This document shows, one piece after another, positions 1-7,997 of a DNA stretch of 64,000 nt. This stretch comes from Streptomyces curacoi. Lineage in GTDB: Bacteria; Actinomycetota; Actinomycetes; Streptomycetales; Streptomycetaceae. The notes beneath the pieces are model-generated. The model was not told the origin of the DNA. It was given only the letters and a program-made list of their open reading frames with translations, and ran no database searches. Numbering within the stretch: the stretch's first letter is position 1; every line of letters starts with the position of its first letter. A program made the translations under genes and the position numbers. Location: the NCBI RefSeq assembly GCF_001513975.1, contig NZ_KQ947998.1, positions 1-64,000 of the forward strand, read 5' to 3'.

Positions 1-140
1 AGTCCTCTCGCACACAGCGTCCTCGCTGTGTTTTTTCAAAGGAACCTCGTCCCAGCAGATGCTGGAGACGGGGTATCAACATATCTGGCGTTGATTTTTG
101 GCACGCTGTTGAGTTCTCAAGGAACGGTCGCTTCCTTTGT
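1..140 (-). promoter_or_regulatory. 16S rRNA leader of an rrn operon (gene itself outside window)
   Basis: Read on the minus strand, this stretch matches from memory the conserved Streptomyces pre-16S leader: a 'CTTGAGAACTCAACAGCGTGCC' type box (about 99-123), an A-rich segment followed by 'ATCAACGCCAG', and a short hairpin CACAGCG-TCCT-CGCTGTG at 13-30 preceded by an A-run. In that leader these elements serve rRNA antitermination and processing. The mature 16S rRNA would begin to the left of base 1. The same hairpin followed by a T-run on the plus strand could be mistaken for a terminator. Recognition is by memory of the motif, not by alignment. Confidence 0.75.
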
Positions 141-189
141 ACTCACCCTCGCGGGCTTTCCTCCGGGCGCTTCCCTTCGATCTTGCGTT

Positions 190-290
190 TCCGACTCTAT
201 CAGATCTTTTCTCGATCCGATTTCCTCGGTGCTTTCCAGGTTCCCGCTCTCGCGTTTCCCTTTCCGGCGGCTCCGACTTTATCAGAGATT
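190..290 (-). promoter_or_regulatory. Repeated rrn promoter-like elements
   Basis: A 14-base element is repeated with one change: CCGACTCTATCAGA at 191-204 and CCGACTTTATCAGA at 273-286, spaced 82 bases apart. On the minus strand each reads TCTGATAGAGT or TCTGATAAAGT, a plausible -10 region. Streptomyces rrn operons are driven by several tandem promoters upstream of the leader, and both copies lie at a suitable place for that. No convincing TTGACA -35 box is visible at either copy. Together with the leader at 1-140 and the rnj terminator this accounts for the 448 bases without a gene. Confidence 0.55.
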
Positions 291-375
291 CTGAGTCGGA
301 ATTCCCGCCCCCTGCGGGGACTGGTTCCGGCGCACGAGGTGGCCGGGTTCCCGATCGGGCGGAGCCGTAAACGTA

Positions 376-419
376 CTGGAGCGGGGCGCCCCGATGCAAA
401 TCGAGGCGCCCCGCTCCAG
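376..419. terminator. Terminator after RNase J gene
   Basis: A perfect 15-bp inverted repeat (CTGGAGCGGGGCGCC at 376-390 and its complement at 405-419) encloses a 14-base loop, 30 bases beyond the stop of the leftward RNase J gene. There is no strong U-run, as is common for Streptomyces terminators. It would separate rnj from the rrn promoters. Confidence 0.8.
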
Positions 420-448
420 GTTCACTCGGCCGAACGTCCGACGGACCG

Positions 449-2134
449 TCAGACTTCCACCACCACAGGCAGGATCATCGGCCTGCGGCGGTACGTGTCG
501 GAGACCCACTTGCCCAACGTCCGTCGCACCAGCTGCTGCATCTGGTGCGGTTCGACCACACCGTCCTGGGCCGAACGCTCCAACACCTCCGTGATCTTCG
601 GGATGACCTCCCCGAAGACGGAGTCCTCGATGCCGGAGCCGCGGGCTTGGATGTGCGGGCCGCCCGTGATCTTGCCGGTCGACGAGTCGATGACCACGAA
701 GACCGAGATGATGCCCTCGTCGCCGAGGATCTTGCGGTCCTTCAGCGCCGGCTCGCCCACGTCGCCGACCGAGAGGCCGTCGACGTACACATAGCCCGCC
801 TGGACCTTGCCGGAGATCTTGGCCTTGCCCTCGATGAGGTCGACTGCCACGCCGTCCTCGGCGATGACGATCCGGTCGTGGGGCACGCCGGTCAGGGCGC
901 CCAGTTCGGCGTTGGCGCGCAGATGGCGCCATTCGCCGTGCACCGGCATCAGGTTCTTCGGGCGGCAGATGTTGTAGAAGTACAGGAGCTCGCCCGCGGA
1001 CGCGTGGCCGGAGACGTGCACCTTGGCGTTGCCCTTGTGGACGACGTTCGCGCCCCAGCGGGTCAGGCCGTTGATGACGCGGTACACCGCGTTCTCGTTG
1101 CCGGGGATCAGGGAGGACGCCAGGATCACGGTGTCGCCTTCGACGATCCGGATCTGGTGGTCCCGGTTCGCCATCCTCGACAGCGCGGCCATCGGCTCGC
1201 CCTGCGAGCCCGTGCAGACCAGCACGACCTCGTTGTCCGGCAGGTCGTCCAGGGTCTTGACGTCGACGACCAACCCCGGCGGGACCTTCAGGTAGCCCAG
1301 GTCTCTCGCGATGCCCATGTTCCGCACCATGGAGCGGCCGACGAAGGCCACCCGGCGGCCGTACTCGTGCGCGGCGTCCAGGATCTGCTGGATGCGGTGG
1401 ACGTGGCTGGCGAAGCTCGCCACGATGACGCGCTTGCGGGCGCCGGCGAAGACCTGGCGCAGGACGTTGGAGATGTCGCGCTCGTGCGGGGTGAAGCCCG
1501 GGACCTCCGCGTTCGTGGAGTCCGACAGGAGGAGGTCGATGCCCTCCTCGCTCAGGCGTGCGAACGCGTGCAGGTCGGTCAGACGGTTGTCCAGCGGGAG
1601 CTGGTCCATCTTGAAGTCGCCCGTGTGCACCACCATGCCGGCGGGCGTGCGGATCGCCACGGCCAGGGCGTCCGGGATGGAGTGGTTGACCGCGACGAAC
1701 TCGCAGTCGAAGGGACCGATGCGCTCGCGGTTCCCCTCCACCACCTCCAGCGTGTACGGGCGGATGCGATGTTCCTGGAGCTTGGCCTCGATGAGGGCGA
1801 GGGTCAGCTTGGAGCCGATCAGCGGGATGTCCGGCTTCTCGCGGAGGAGGAAGGGGACGCCGCCGATGTGGTCCTCGTGGCCGTGGGTGAGGACGATGCC
1901 CTCGATGTCGTCGAGGCGGTCCCGGACGGACGAGAAGTCCGGCAGGATCAGGTCGATTCCGGGCTGCTCCTCCTCTGGGAAGAGCACTCCGCAGTCGACG
2001 ATCAACAGGCGGCCGCCGTACTCGAAGACCGTCATGTTCCGGCCGATTTCGCCGAGGCCGCCGAGCGGGGTGACCCGCAGGCCACCTTCGGGGAGCGGCG
2101 GGGGCGCGCTGAGTTCAGGATGCGGATGACTCAA
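449..2134 (-). CDS. rnj: Ribonuclease J
   Basis: This 561-residue protein is a metallo-beta-lactamase/beta-CASP ribonuclease with 5' exonuclease and endonuclease activity in mRNA turnover and rRNA maturation. The zinc-binding motif HGHEDH is at residues 84-89. A second metal-ligand motif (HTGDFK) follows around residue 170, and a beta-CASP region and a C-terminal domain complete the usual length for actinobacterial RNase J. The start is a TTG at 2134, chosen because a GAGGAG ribosome site lies 6 bases upstream and the next residues fit the family N-terminus. It lies downstream of dapA on the same strand, with 154 bases and a hairpin between them. The same gene order is known in S. coelicolor. 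Confidence 0.95.
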   Translation of the reverse strand: MSHPHPELSAPPPLPEGGLRVTPLGGLGEIGRNMTVFEYGGRLLIVDCGVLFPEEEQPGIDLILPDFSSVRDRLDDIEGIVLTHGHEDHIGGVPFLLREKPDIPLIGSKLTLALIEAKLQEHRIRPYTLEVVEGNRERIGPFDCEFVAVNHSIPDALAVAIRTPAGMVVHTGDFKMDQLPLDNRLTDLHAFARLSEEGIDLLLSDSTNAEVPGFTPHERDISNVLRQVFAGARKRVIVASFASHVHRIQQILDAAHEYGRRVAFVGRSMVRNMGIARDLGYLKVPPGLVVDVKTLDDLPDNEVVLVCTGSQGEPMAALSRMANRDHQIRIVEGDTVILASSLIPGNENAVYRVINGLTRWGANVVHKGNAKVHVSGHASAGELLYFYNICRPKNLMPVHGEWRHLRANAELGALTGVPHDRIVIAEDGVAVDLIEGKAKISGKVQAGYVYVDGLSVGDVGEPALKDRKILGDEGIISVFVVIDSSTGKITGGPHIQARGSGIEDSVFGEVIPKITEVLERSAQDGVVEPHQMQQLVRRTLGKWVSDTYRRRPMILPVVVEV

Positions 2135-2152
2135 AAGACTCTCCTCACCACA

Positions 2153-2183
2153 CGCGCCACGTACCGGTAGGGCACGTGGCGCG
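2153..2183. terminator. Hairpin between dapA and rnj
   Basis: The 10-bp inverted repeat CGCGCCACGT (2153-2162) / ACGTGGCGCG (2174-2183) has an 11-base loop. It sits about 19 bases ahead of the rnj start and 105 bases after the dapA stop in the direction of transcription. It may end dapA transcripts or form a structured 5' UTR for rnj; the sequence does not decide. Confidence 0.5.
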
Positions 2184-2288
2184 CATGACGTTCGTGCAGA
2201 AGCAGTTGTCGTTGTGGGGTGCAGGCACCGGTGGCCTGCTTATTCAGTTGTGAAGTCAGGTGCGCGCCCGGGCGCGCGAAGTCTGGTG

Positions 2289-3188
2289 CTAGAGCTGTAC
2301 CCCGCCTGCGGCAAGATCGATCTTGAGCTGCTCGATCTCCTCGGGCGAACACTCGACCATGGGCGCGCGCAGCGGTCCGGCGGGCAGGCCCTGGAGGGCG
2401 AGTGCGGCCTTCGTCGTCATGACGCCCTGGGTGCGGAACATGCCCGTGTAGACCGGGAGCAGCTTCTGGTGGATCTCCGTGGCCTTCTGGACGTCACCGG
2501 AGACGTACGCGTCGACGAGGGCGCGCAGGTCGGGGGTGACCACATGGCCGACGACCGAGACGAAGCCGACCGCGCCCACGGAGAGCAGCGGCAGGTTCAG
2601 CATGTCGTCGCCGGAGTACCAGGCGAGGCCCGAGCGGGCGATGGCCCAGCTGGCGCGGCCGAGGTCGCCCTTGGCGTCCTTGTTGGCGACGATCCGCGGG
2701 TGCTCGGCGAGGCGGACGATCGTCTCGGTGTTGATCGGGACGCCGCTGCGGCCGGGGATGTCGTAGAGCATCACCGGCAGCTCGGTGGCGTCGGCGATGG
2801 CCTTGAAGTGCCGGTACAGGCCCTCCTGCGGGGGCTTGTTGTAGTACGGCGTGACGACCAGGAGGCCGTGTGCGCCCAGCCGCTCTGCCGTGCGGGCGAG
2901 CTCCAGGCTGTGGTGGGTGTCGTTGGTGCCGACGCCGGCCACCACGTGGGCGCGGTCGCCGACGGCCTCCAGTACCGCTCGTACGAGGTCCGATTTCTCC
3001 GCGTCGCTGGTGGTGGGCGACTCGCCGGTGGTGCCGTTGATGATCAGGCCGTCGTTGCCTGCGTCCACCAGGTGCGTGGAGAGCCGCTGCGCGCCGTCGA
3101 GATCAAGTGCGCCGTCCGCCGTGAAAGGCGTGACCATGGCGGTGAGGACCCGCCCGAAGGGGGTCTGCGGAGTGGAGGTCGGAGCCAT
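2289..3188 (-). CDS. dapA: 4-hydroxy-tetrahydrodipicolinate synthase
   Basis: This 299-residue class I aldolase condenses pyruvate with aspartate semialdehyde in lysine and diaminopimelate synthesis. The fold signature GTTGES is near residue 52, the catalytic tyrosine lies in YDIPGR (Tyr142), and the Schiff-base lysine is in ANKDAKGD (Lys170). Length and motif order are normal for DapA. ATG at 3188 is the start. The pathway partner dapB lies 2.6 kb away on the same strand, with thyX between. A hairpin separates it from thyX, so it probably has its own promoter. Confidence 0.95.
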   Translation of the reverse strand: MAPTSTPQTPFGRVLTAMVTPFTADGALDLDGAQRLSTHLVDAGNDGLIINGTTGESPTTSDAEKSDLVRAVLEAVGDRAHVVAGVGTNDTHHSLELARTAERLGAHGLLVVTPYYNKPPQEGLYRHFKAIADATELPVMLYDIPGRSGVPINTETIVRLAEHPRIVANKDAKGDLGRASWAIARSGLAWYSGDDMLNLPLLSVGAVGFVSVVGHVVTPDLRALVDAYVSGDVQKATEIHQKLLPVYTGMFRTQGVMTTKAALALQGLPAGPLRAPMVECSPEEIEQLKIDLAAGGVQL

Positions 3189-3262
3189 GGGTTACACGCT
3201 ACTCGTTGCGCTCGGCCTGGTCTGCCCTCGGGGGGTGCGGGAAAGTCAGGACAAATGTGGAG

Positions 3263-3300
3263 CCCGGCACTGCCTGCTCGGGGGTTCAAGCAGTGCCGGG
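3263..3300. terminator. Terminator after thyX
   Basis: CCCGGCACTGC (3263-3273) pairs with GCAGTGCCGGG (3290-3300), an 11-bp perfect stem with a 16-base loop. It is placed 100 bases after the thyX stop and ahead of dapA on the minus strand. A short T-rich stretch (ATTTGT on the minus strand) follows. Confidence 0.75.
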
Positions 3301-3400
3301 TCCGTTTGATCAGGCTAGATGAACTTCTCTAAATGCCGCAATACGGACACTTCATGAGGCTGACGCCCGCGGCCGTGCCCGGCTGGAGAACGGGGGTGCG

Positions 3401-4141
3401 CTACGGCGCCACACGACCGTTCGCGTTGAAGGCGGCGTACGTCAGCGGCATGAGCCTGGCCCACTCCGCCTCCATCTTCTCGCCGACCATCTCGATCTCG
3501 CGCTGCGGGAAGGACGGGACCTTGGCCTGCTCGTGCTGGGTGCGCAGGCCGAGGAAGTGCATCAGGGAGCGGGCGTTGCAGGTGGCGTACATCGAGGAGA
3601 ACAGGCCGACCGGGAGGACCGAGCGGGCGACCTCGCGGGCGACGCCGGCGGCGAGCATCTCCTGGTAGGCCTCGTACGACTGCCGGTAGGAGTCCTCCAT
3701 GACGCGGCCGACCAGCTCCTGCTGGGCCTGGGTGCCCTCCACGAAGACGTACTTGCCCGGGCGGCCCTCCTGGACCAGCTTGCGGGACTCGTCGGGGACG
3801 TAGAAGACGGGCTGGAGCTCGCGGTAGCGGCCGCTCTCCTCGTTGTACGACCAGCCCACGCGGTGCCGCATGAACTCGCGGAAGACGAAGATCGGGGCGC
3901 TGATGAAGAAGGTCATCGAGTTGTGCTCGAAGGGGCTGCCGTGCCGGTCCCGCATCAGGTAGTTGATCAGGCCCTTGGAGCGCTCCGGGTCCTTCTTCAG
4001 CTCGTCCAGGGACTGCTCGCCGGCGGTGGAGACGCGGGCGGCCCACAGCACGTCGGAGTCGGCCGCGCTGTGCTTGACCAGCTCGACGGTGACATCGCTG
4101 CGGAAGCTGGGCTTGAGGTCGTCGGCGGGGGTGTCGGTCAC
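3401..4141 (-). CDS. thyX: Flavin-dependent thymidylate synthase
   Basis: This 246-residue protein makes dTMP from dUMP with FAD, NADPH and methylene-tetrahydrofolate. The ThyX signature RHRVGWSYNEESGRY begins at residue 92 and includes the RHR and serine residues of the family motif. Length and the C-terminal half fit the family. The start is a GTG at 4141. It is divergent from the small membrane gene at 4360, with a short repeat array in the shared upstream region. Confidence 0.95.
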   Translation of the reverse strand: MTDTPADDLKPSFRSDVTVELVKHSAADSDVLWAARVSTAGEQSLDELKKDPERSKGLINYLMRDRHGSPFEHNSMTFFISAPIFVFREFMRHRVGWSYNEESGRYRELQPVFYVPDESRKLVQEGRPGKYVFVEGTQAQQELVGRVMEDSYRQSYEAYQEMLAAGVAREVARSVLPVGLFSSMYATCNARSLMHFLGLRTQHEQAKVPSFPQREIEMVGEKMEAEWARLMPLTYAAFNANGRVAP

Positions 4142-4234
4142 GGCTCGGGGGGTCCTTCCATCACTTCTGGGGCGGCGCCCACTCTACGGCCCGGCACTGA
4201 CACCGGGGCGTTCGGTGCCGGGTCACGACATACG

Positions 4235-4281
4235 TCGGCGAACTTCGGCGAACTTCGGCGAATTTCTGTGAATTCGGCGAA
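4235..4281. repeat. TCGGCGAA iterated repeat in thyX upstream region
   Basis: The 8-base word TCGGCGAA occurs at 4235, 4245, 4255 and 4274, the first three exactly 10 bases (one helical turn) apart. A GAATT...AATTC inverted repeat lies at 4260-4275. The array is 94 bases ahead of the thyX start and 79 bases ahead of the divergent gene at 4360, so a regulator-binding role is possible but unproven. Confidence 0.5.
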
Positions 4282-4359
4282 ACCGGGCACCTTTTGGGGC
4301 ACTGGCTCGTCTGTGTCAGTGACGTCACTCATACGACCCCGAGAGGAGAAGACGCCCCG

Positions 4360-4596
4360 ATGCTCCGTCGGCGCGAACCCGTCCCGTTCGCCTTCCTCGC
4401 CGAAGCCGACAGGTTCCGCAGCAATGTCACTCCCCCGCCCCGCGAGCGGGCGTCCGCCGGTCAGATAGCCGGACGCTGGCTGCTGGGGCTCACCATCGTC
4501 GCCGGGCTGGTGGGCTCACTGGTGCTCGGCATGCCGGCACTGTCCACCGACACCGCCTCGCGGACTCAGCAGTCACAGGCCTCCCAGGGGCGCTGA
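4360..4596 (+). CDS. Small single-pass membrane protein, unknown function
   Basis: This 78-residue protein has a charged N-terminal half with a proline pair and one hydrophobic segment (around residues 35-60), then a short polar tail. I do not recognise a domain. ATG at 4360 is preferred over an in-frame TTG at 4294 because GAGAGGAGAA at 4341-4350 gives a clear ribosome site. It reads away from thyX, and the upstream region holds the TCGGCGAA repeats. Related small membrane proteins are common beside thyX in streptomycetes, which is my recollection rather than a check. Confidence 0.65.
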   Translation: MLRRREPVPFAFLAEADRFRSNVTPPPRERASAGQIAGRWLLGLTIVAGLVGSLVLGMPALSTDTASRTQQSQASQGR

Positions 4597-4729
4597 CAGC
4601 GGCGCCGGCTGTCGCCCGCTGCCGGAATGGCGCGGGAGCACCCCCATGGGCCCCCAGGAGTGGTGAGCAGGGACACCGGTCGATAACCTCACCGGCACAG
4701 CCCACGCATGGATCGAGTGAGGACCAGCC

Positions 4730-5284
4730 GTGCCCCTGCCCTTCCTGACGGCCGACCGCGCATTCGAGACAGCCGACGACGTCGCGCTGCCCTTCGAGGA
4801 CCGCGACCGCTGGCGGCGTCCCTACCGTCCCGGGCCGTGCCGGGTGGGCGTGGCGGCACTGTGGCTGCTGCTCGCCTCGTATGTGCTGTTCGCGGCGGTC
4901 ATCATCGCCCTGACCGGCACGGTGACCGAGGCCGCCGTCGTCTTCGGCGTCGCGCTGCTCGTCATCGCCGGCGCCCTGCGACTGCTGCGCGTGGGCGTGT
5001 GGGTGAGCGCGCGCGGGCTGCGCCAGGTGAGCTTCCTCGTCACGCGTACGGTGCCCTGGGAGCAGGTCGTCGTGGTGCGGACGGTGCAGCAGCCGGTGCG
5101 CTGGCTGGGGCTGCCGCGCACGGTGCAGGGGCAGGCGCTGATGCTCGTACGGCGGGATCGTGCGGCGGATGACATGCCGACGCTGATGACCACCCACAAC
5201 GCGGACTTCCTGGCGCGGCTGGAGGCGTTCGACCGGGCCACCGACGCGGTCGAGGCGTGGGCCGCGGAGAACGCGCGCGGCTGA
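4730..5284 (+). CDS. PH-domain-like membrane protein
   Basis: This 184-residue protein has a soluble N-terminal 40 residues, two adjacent membrane segments (around residues 42-90, LWLLLASYVLF and VVFGVALLVIAG), and a C-terminal region beginning VGVWVSARGLRQVSF with a VPWEQVVVVR stretch. That region resembles the bacterial PH (bPH) domain found after two membrane helices in actinobacterial membrane proteins. The GTG start at 4730 follows a GAGGA site. A strong bidirectional hairpin directly after the stop closes the gene. The function is unknown. Confidence 0.8.
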   Translation: MPLPFLTADRAFETADDVALPFEDRDRWRRPYRPGPCRVGVAALWLLLASYVLFAAVIIALTGTVTEAAVVFGVALLVIAGALRLLRVGVWVSARGLRQVSFLVTRTVPWEQVVVVRTVQQPVRWLGLPRTVQGQALMLVRRDRAADDMPTLMTTHNADFLARLEAFDRATDAVEAWAAENARG

Positions 5285-5340
5285 GCTCAATGGGGTGGGG
5301 CCCGGTCCGCGTGCGCGGGCCGGGCCCCACCCCATTGAGC
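5285..5340. terminator. Bidirectional terminator
   Basis: A perfect 21-bp inverted repeat (5285-5305 with 5320-5340) encloses a GC-rich 14-base loop. It fills the gap between the convergent genes ending at 5284 and 5352 and starts one base after the first stop codon. There is no U-run on either side, so it is a stem-only Streptomyces-type terminator. Confidence 0.9.
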
Positions 5341-5351
5341 GGGAAAAAAAC

Positions 5352-5795
5352 TCAGTGAGAGGTGTCGTGCAAGGCGATGGCCCGCTGCATCGCCCTGCGG
5401 GCGCGTGGGGTGTCCCGGGCGTCGTGGTAGGCGATGGCGAGGCGGAACCAGCTGCGCCAGTCGTCGGGCGCCGCCTCCGTCTCGGCCTTGCGCCGGGCGA
5501 AGACCTCGTCCGCCGAGTCGCGGTCGATACGGCCGCTGGGGGTGCGCTTCAGCTCGTCGACGGGCAGACCGCCCTCGGCGTCGAGTTCGGCGGCGAGGGC
5601 GTTGGCCCTGCGGACGAACTGGGTGTTCTTCCACAGGAACCACACGCCGATCACCGGCAGGATCAGCACCGCCACGCCGAAGGTGACGGTGAGGACCGTG
5701 CCTGACTGGATGAGCATCACGCCACGGCTGCCGACCAGGACGAAGTAGACGACCAGGACGGCGGCCGTTATGGCGTAGGAGATCTTCGCGCGCAT
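5352..5795 (-). CDS. TPR-like membrane protein, unknown function
   Basis: This 147-residue protein starts with two hydrophobic helices (residues 5-25 and 30-55). A charged region follows with a helical repeat-like tail that reads WFRLAIAYHDARDTPRARRA, which looks like a single tetratricopeptide unit. The dapB start region lies only 16 bases upstream on the same strand, so it is probably co-transcribed with dapB and the M16 peptidase. Similar short genes sit downstream of dapB in Streptomyces. No enzymatic role can be inferred. Confidence 0.8.
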   Translation of the reverse strand: MRAKISYAITAAVLVVYFVLVGSRGVMLIQSGTVLTVTFGVAVLILPVIGVWFLWKNTQFVRRANALAAELDAEGGLPVDELKRTPSGRIDRDSADEVFARRKAETEAAPDDWRSWFRLAIAYHDARDTPRARRAMQRAIALHDTSH

Positions 5796-5810
5796 CTGAT
5801 GAGCCTCGTG

Positions 5811-6563
5811 TCAGCCCAGGTCCAGGAAGTGCTCCAGGCCGAAGGTCAGGCCCGGAGTGGTCACCACGCGGCGCGCGCCGAGCAGGATGCCCGGCATGAA
5901 GCTGCTGTGGTGGAGGGAGTCGTGGCGGATGGTCAGCGTCTCGCCCTCGCCGCCGAGCAGGACCTCCTGGTGGGCCAGCAGGCCGCGCAGGCGGATGGCG
6001 TGCACCGGGATCCCGTCGACGCTGGCGCCGCGCGCGCCGTCGAGGGCCGTCTCCGTGGCGTCCGGCGCGGGGGCCGAGCCGGCCTTCGCGCGGGCCTCGG
6101 CGATGAGCTGGGCGGTGCGCGTCGCGGTACCGCTCGGGGCGTCCACCTTCTTCGGGTGGTGCAGTTCGACCACCTCGACCGACTCGAAGTACGGCGCGGC
6201 GATCTGCGCGAACTTCATCGTCAGGACAGCCCCGATGGAGAAGTTCGGCGCGATGAGCACACCGGTCTGCGGGGACTCGGCCAGCCAGCCCGTCAGCTGC
6301 GCGAGGCGCTCGTCGGTCCAGCCCGTCGTACCGACGACGGCGTGGATGCCGTGCCGTACGCAGAAGTCGAGGTTGTCCATCACCGAGGCCGGCGTGGTCA
6401 GTTCGACGGCGACCTGGGCGCCCGTCTCCGTGAGCGTCTCCAGCTTGTCGCCCCGGCTCAGGGCGGCCACCAGCTCCATGTCCTCGGCGGCCTCGACCGC
6501 CCGTACCGCCTCGGAGCCGATGCGGCCCCGGGCACCGAGGACCGCCACGCGCAGCTTGCTCAT
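5811..6563 (-). CDS. dapB: 4-hydroxy-tetrahydrodipicolinate reductase
   Basis: This 250-residue NAD(P)H-dependent reductase catalyses the second step of diaminopimelate/lysine synthesis. The N-terminal Rossmann motif reads VLGARGRIG, and the substrate-binding signature ELHHPKKVDAPSGTA is in the middle. Length is normal. It follows the M16 peptidase gene with 54 bases between stop and start, so it is likely part of a pnp-M16-dapB transcript, a known actinobacterial gene order. Confidence 0.95.
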   Translation of the reverse strand: MSKLRVAVLGARGRIGSEAVRAVEAAEDMELVAALSRGDKLETLTETGAQVAVELTTPASVMDNLDFCVRHGIHAVVGTTGWTDERLAQLTGWLAESPQTGVLIAPNFSIGAVLTMKFAQIAAPYFESVEVVELHHPKKVDAPSGTATRTAQLIAEARAKAGSAPAPDATETALDGARGASVDGIPVHAIRLRGLLAHQEVLLGGEGETLTIRHDSLHHSSFMPGILLGARRVVTTPGLTFGLEHFLDLG

Positions 6564-6617
6564 CTCTCTTGCTTCCTTACGTCGGATGTTCCGAACGGTG
6601 TTCCGCGGACGGACGGA

Positions 6618-7997
6618 CTAGGCGACGGCGTCGTGCAGCCGGGACGCCTGTTTGTCCTTCAGCGGGCCGATGACCGACAGCGAGGGCCGCTGTCCGAGGA
6701 CGTCGCGGGCGACCGAGCGGACGTCGTCCGGGGTCACCGCCGCTATCCGGGTCAGCATCTCGTCGACGGACATCTGCTCGCCCCAGCACAGCTCGCTCTT
6801 GCCGATGCGGTTCATGAGCGCGCCGGTGTCCTCCAGGCCGAGGACCGTGGAGCCGCGGAGCTGGCCGATGGCACGGTCGATCTCGTCCTCGGGCAGGCCG
6901 TGCTCGGCGACGCGGTCGAGTTCGTCGCGGCAGATCTTCAGCACGTCGTGGACCTGTGAGGGCCGGCAGCCCGCGTACACGCCGAACAGGCCGCAGTCGG
7001 CGAAGCCGGAGGTGTACGAGTAGACGCTGTAGGCCAGGCCGCGCTTCTCGCGGACCTCCTGGAAGAGGCGGGAGGACATGCCGCCGCCCAGGGCGGTGTT
7101 GAGGACGCCGAGGGCCCAGCGGCGCTCGTCCGTGCGGGAGAGGCCGGGCATGCCGAGGACGACATGGGCCTGCTCGGTCTTGCGGCCGATGAGCTCGACA
7201 CGGCCCGCGGTGCGGATGGTGCGCCGGCCCTCGCGCGGGCCGATGGGGGTGGCGTCCGGGTTCTTGAGGGCGCCGGCCTTCTCGAAGGCGGCGCGGACCT
7301 GTCGTACGACCTTGTTGTGGTCGATGTTGCCGGCGCACGCGACCACGAGGTGGGTCGGGTCGTAGTGCTTCCGGTAGAAGCGGCGGATGCGGTCGGCGGT
7401 GAGGGCGTTGACCGTGTCGACGGTGCCCAGGACCGGGCGGCCGAGGGGGTTGTCGCCGAACATGGTGTGTGCGAACAGGTCGTGCACACAGTCGCCGGGG
7501 TCGTCCTCGGTCATGGCGATCTCTTCGAGGATCGCGCCGCGCTCGACGTCGACGTCCTCTTCGAGGATGAGGGAGCCCGTCAGCATGTCGCAGACGACGT
7601 CGATGGCGAGCGGCAGGTCGGCGTCGAGCACGCGCGCGTAGTAGCACGTGTACTCCTTCGCCGTGAAGGCGTTCATCTCGCCGCCGACGGCGTCGACGGC
7701 GGAGGAGATGTCCAGGGCGCTGCGGCGCGTGGTGCCCTTGAAGAGCAGGTGCTCCAGGTAGTGCGTGGCGCCGTTCAGGGCGGGGGTCTCGTCGCGGGAG
7801 CCGACGTGCGCCCAGATGCCGAAGGTGGCGGAGCGTACGGACGGCAGGGTCTCGGTGACGACGCGCAGGCCACCGGGGAGGGTGGTCTTGCGGACGGTGC
7901 CGATGCCGTTGGTGCCCTTGATGAGGGTTTGGGTACGGGCGACGGCCCGCGCCTCCGAGGAGGTGCGGGCCGTCGCCGTGGAGCTACTCGACGTCAC
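6618..7997 (-). CDS. M16 family zinc metallopeptidase (processing-peptidase type)
   Basis: This 459-residue insulinase/pitrilysin-family protein carries the inverted zinc motif HYLEH at residues 79-83, followed by the usual downstream glutamate region. Two M16 domains make up the length. Homologues next to pnp are annotated as mitochondrial-processing-peptidase-like, and the substrate in Streptomyces is not established. The GTG start at 7997 overlaps the pnp stop by 4 bases (GTGA), so the two are translationally coupled. The first 40 residues are serine/threonine-rich and poorly conserved-looking. Confidence 0.92.
   Translation of the reverse strand: MTSSSSTATARTSSEARAVARTQTLIKGTNGIGTVRKTTLPGGLRVVTETLPSVRSATFGIWAHVGSRDETPALNGATHYLEHLLFKGTTRRSALDISSAVDAVGGEMNAFTAKEYTCYYARVLDADLPLAIDVVCDMLTGSLILEEDVDVERGAILEEIAMTEDDPGDCVHDLFAHTMFGDNPLGRPVLGTVDTVNALTADRIRRFYRKHYDPTHLVVACAGNIDHNKVVRQVRAAFEKAGALKNPDATPIGPREGRRTIRTAGRVELIGRKTEQAHVVLGMPGLSRTDERRWALGVLNTALGGGMSSRLFQEVREKRGLAYSVYSYTSGFADCGLFGVYAGCRPSQVHDVLKICRDELDRVAEHGLPEDEIDRAIGQLRGSTVLGLEDTGALMNRIGKSELCWGEQMSVDEMLTRIAAVTPDDVRSVARDVLGQRPSLSVIGPLKDKQASRLHDAVA

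Noticed and set aside
13..36. Hairpin followed by six T on the plus strand, resembling an intrinsic terminator
   Set aside because: The surrounding minus-strand sequence matches the rrn leader; the hairpin is more likely part of rRNA processing.
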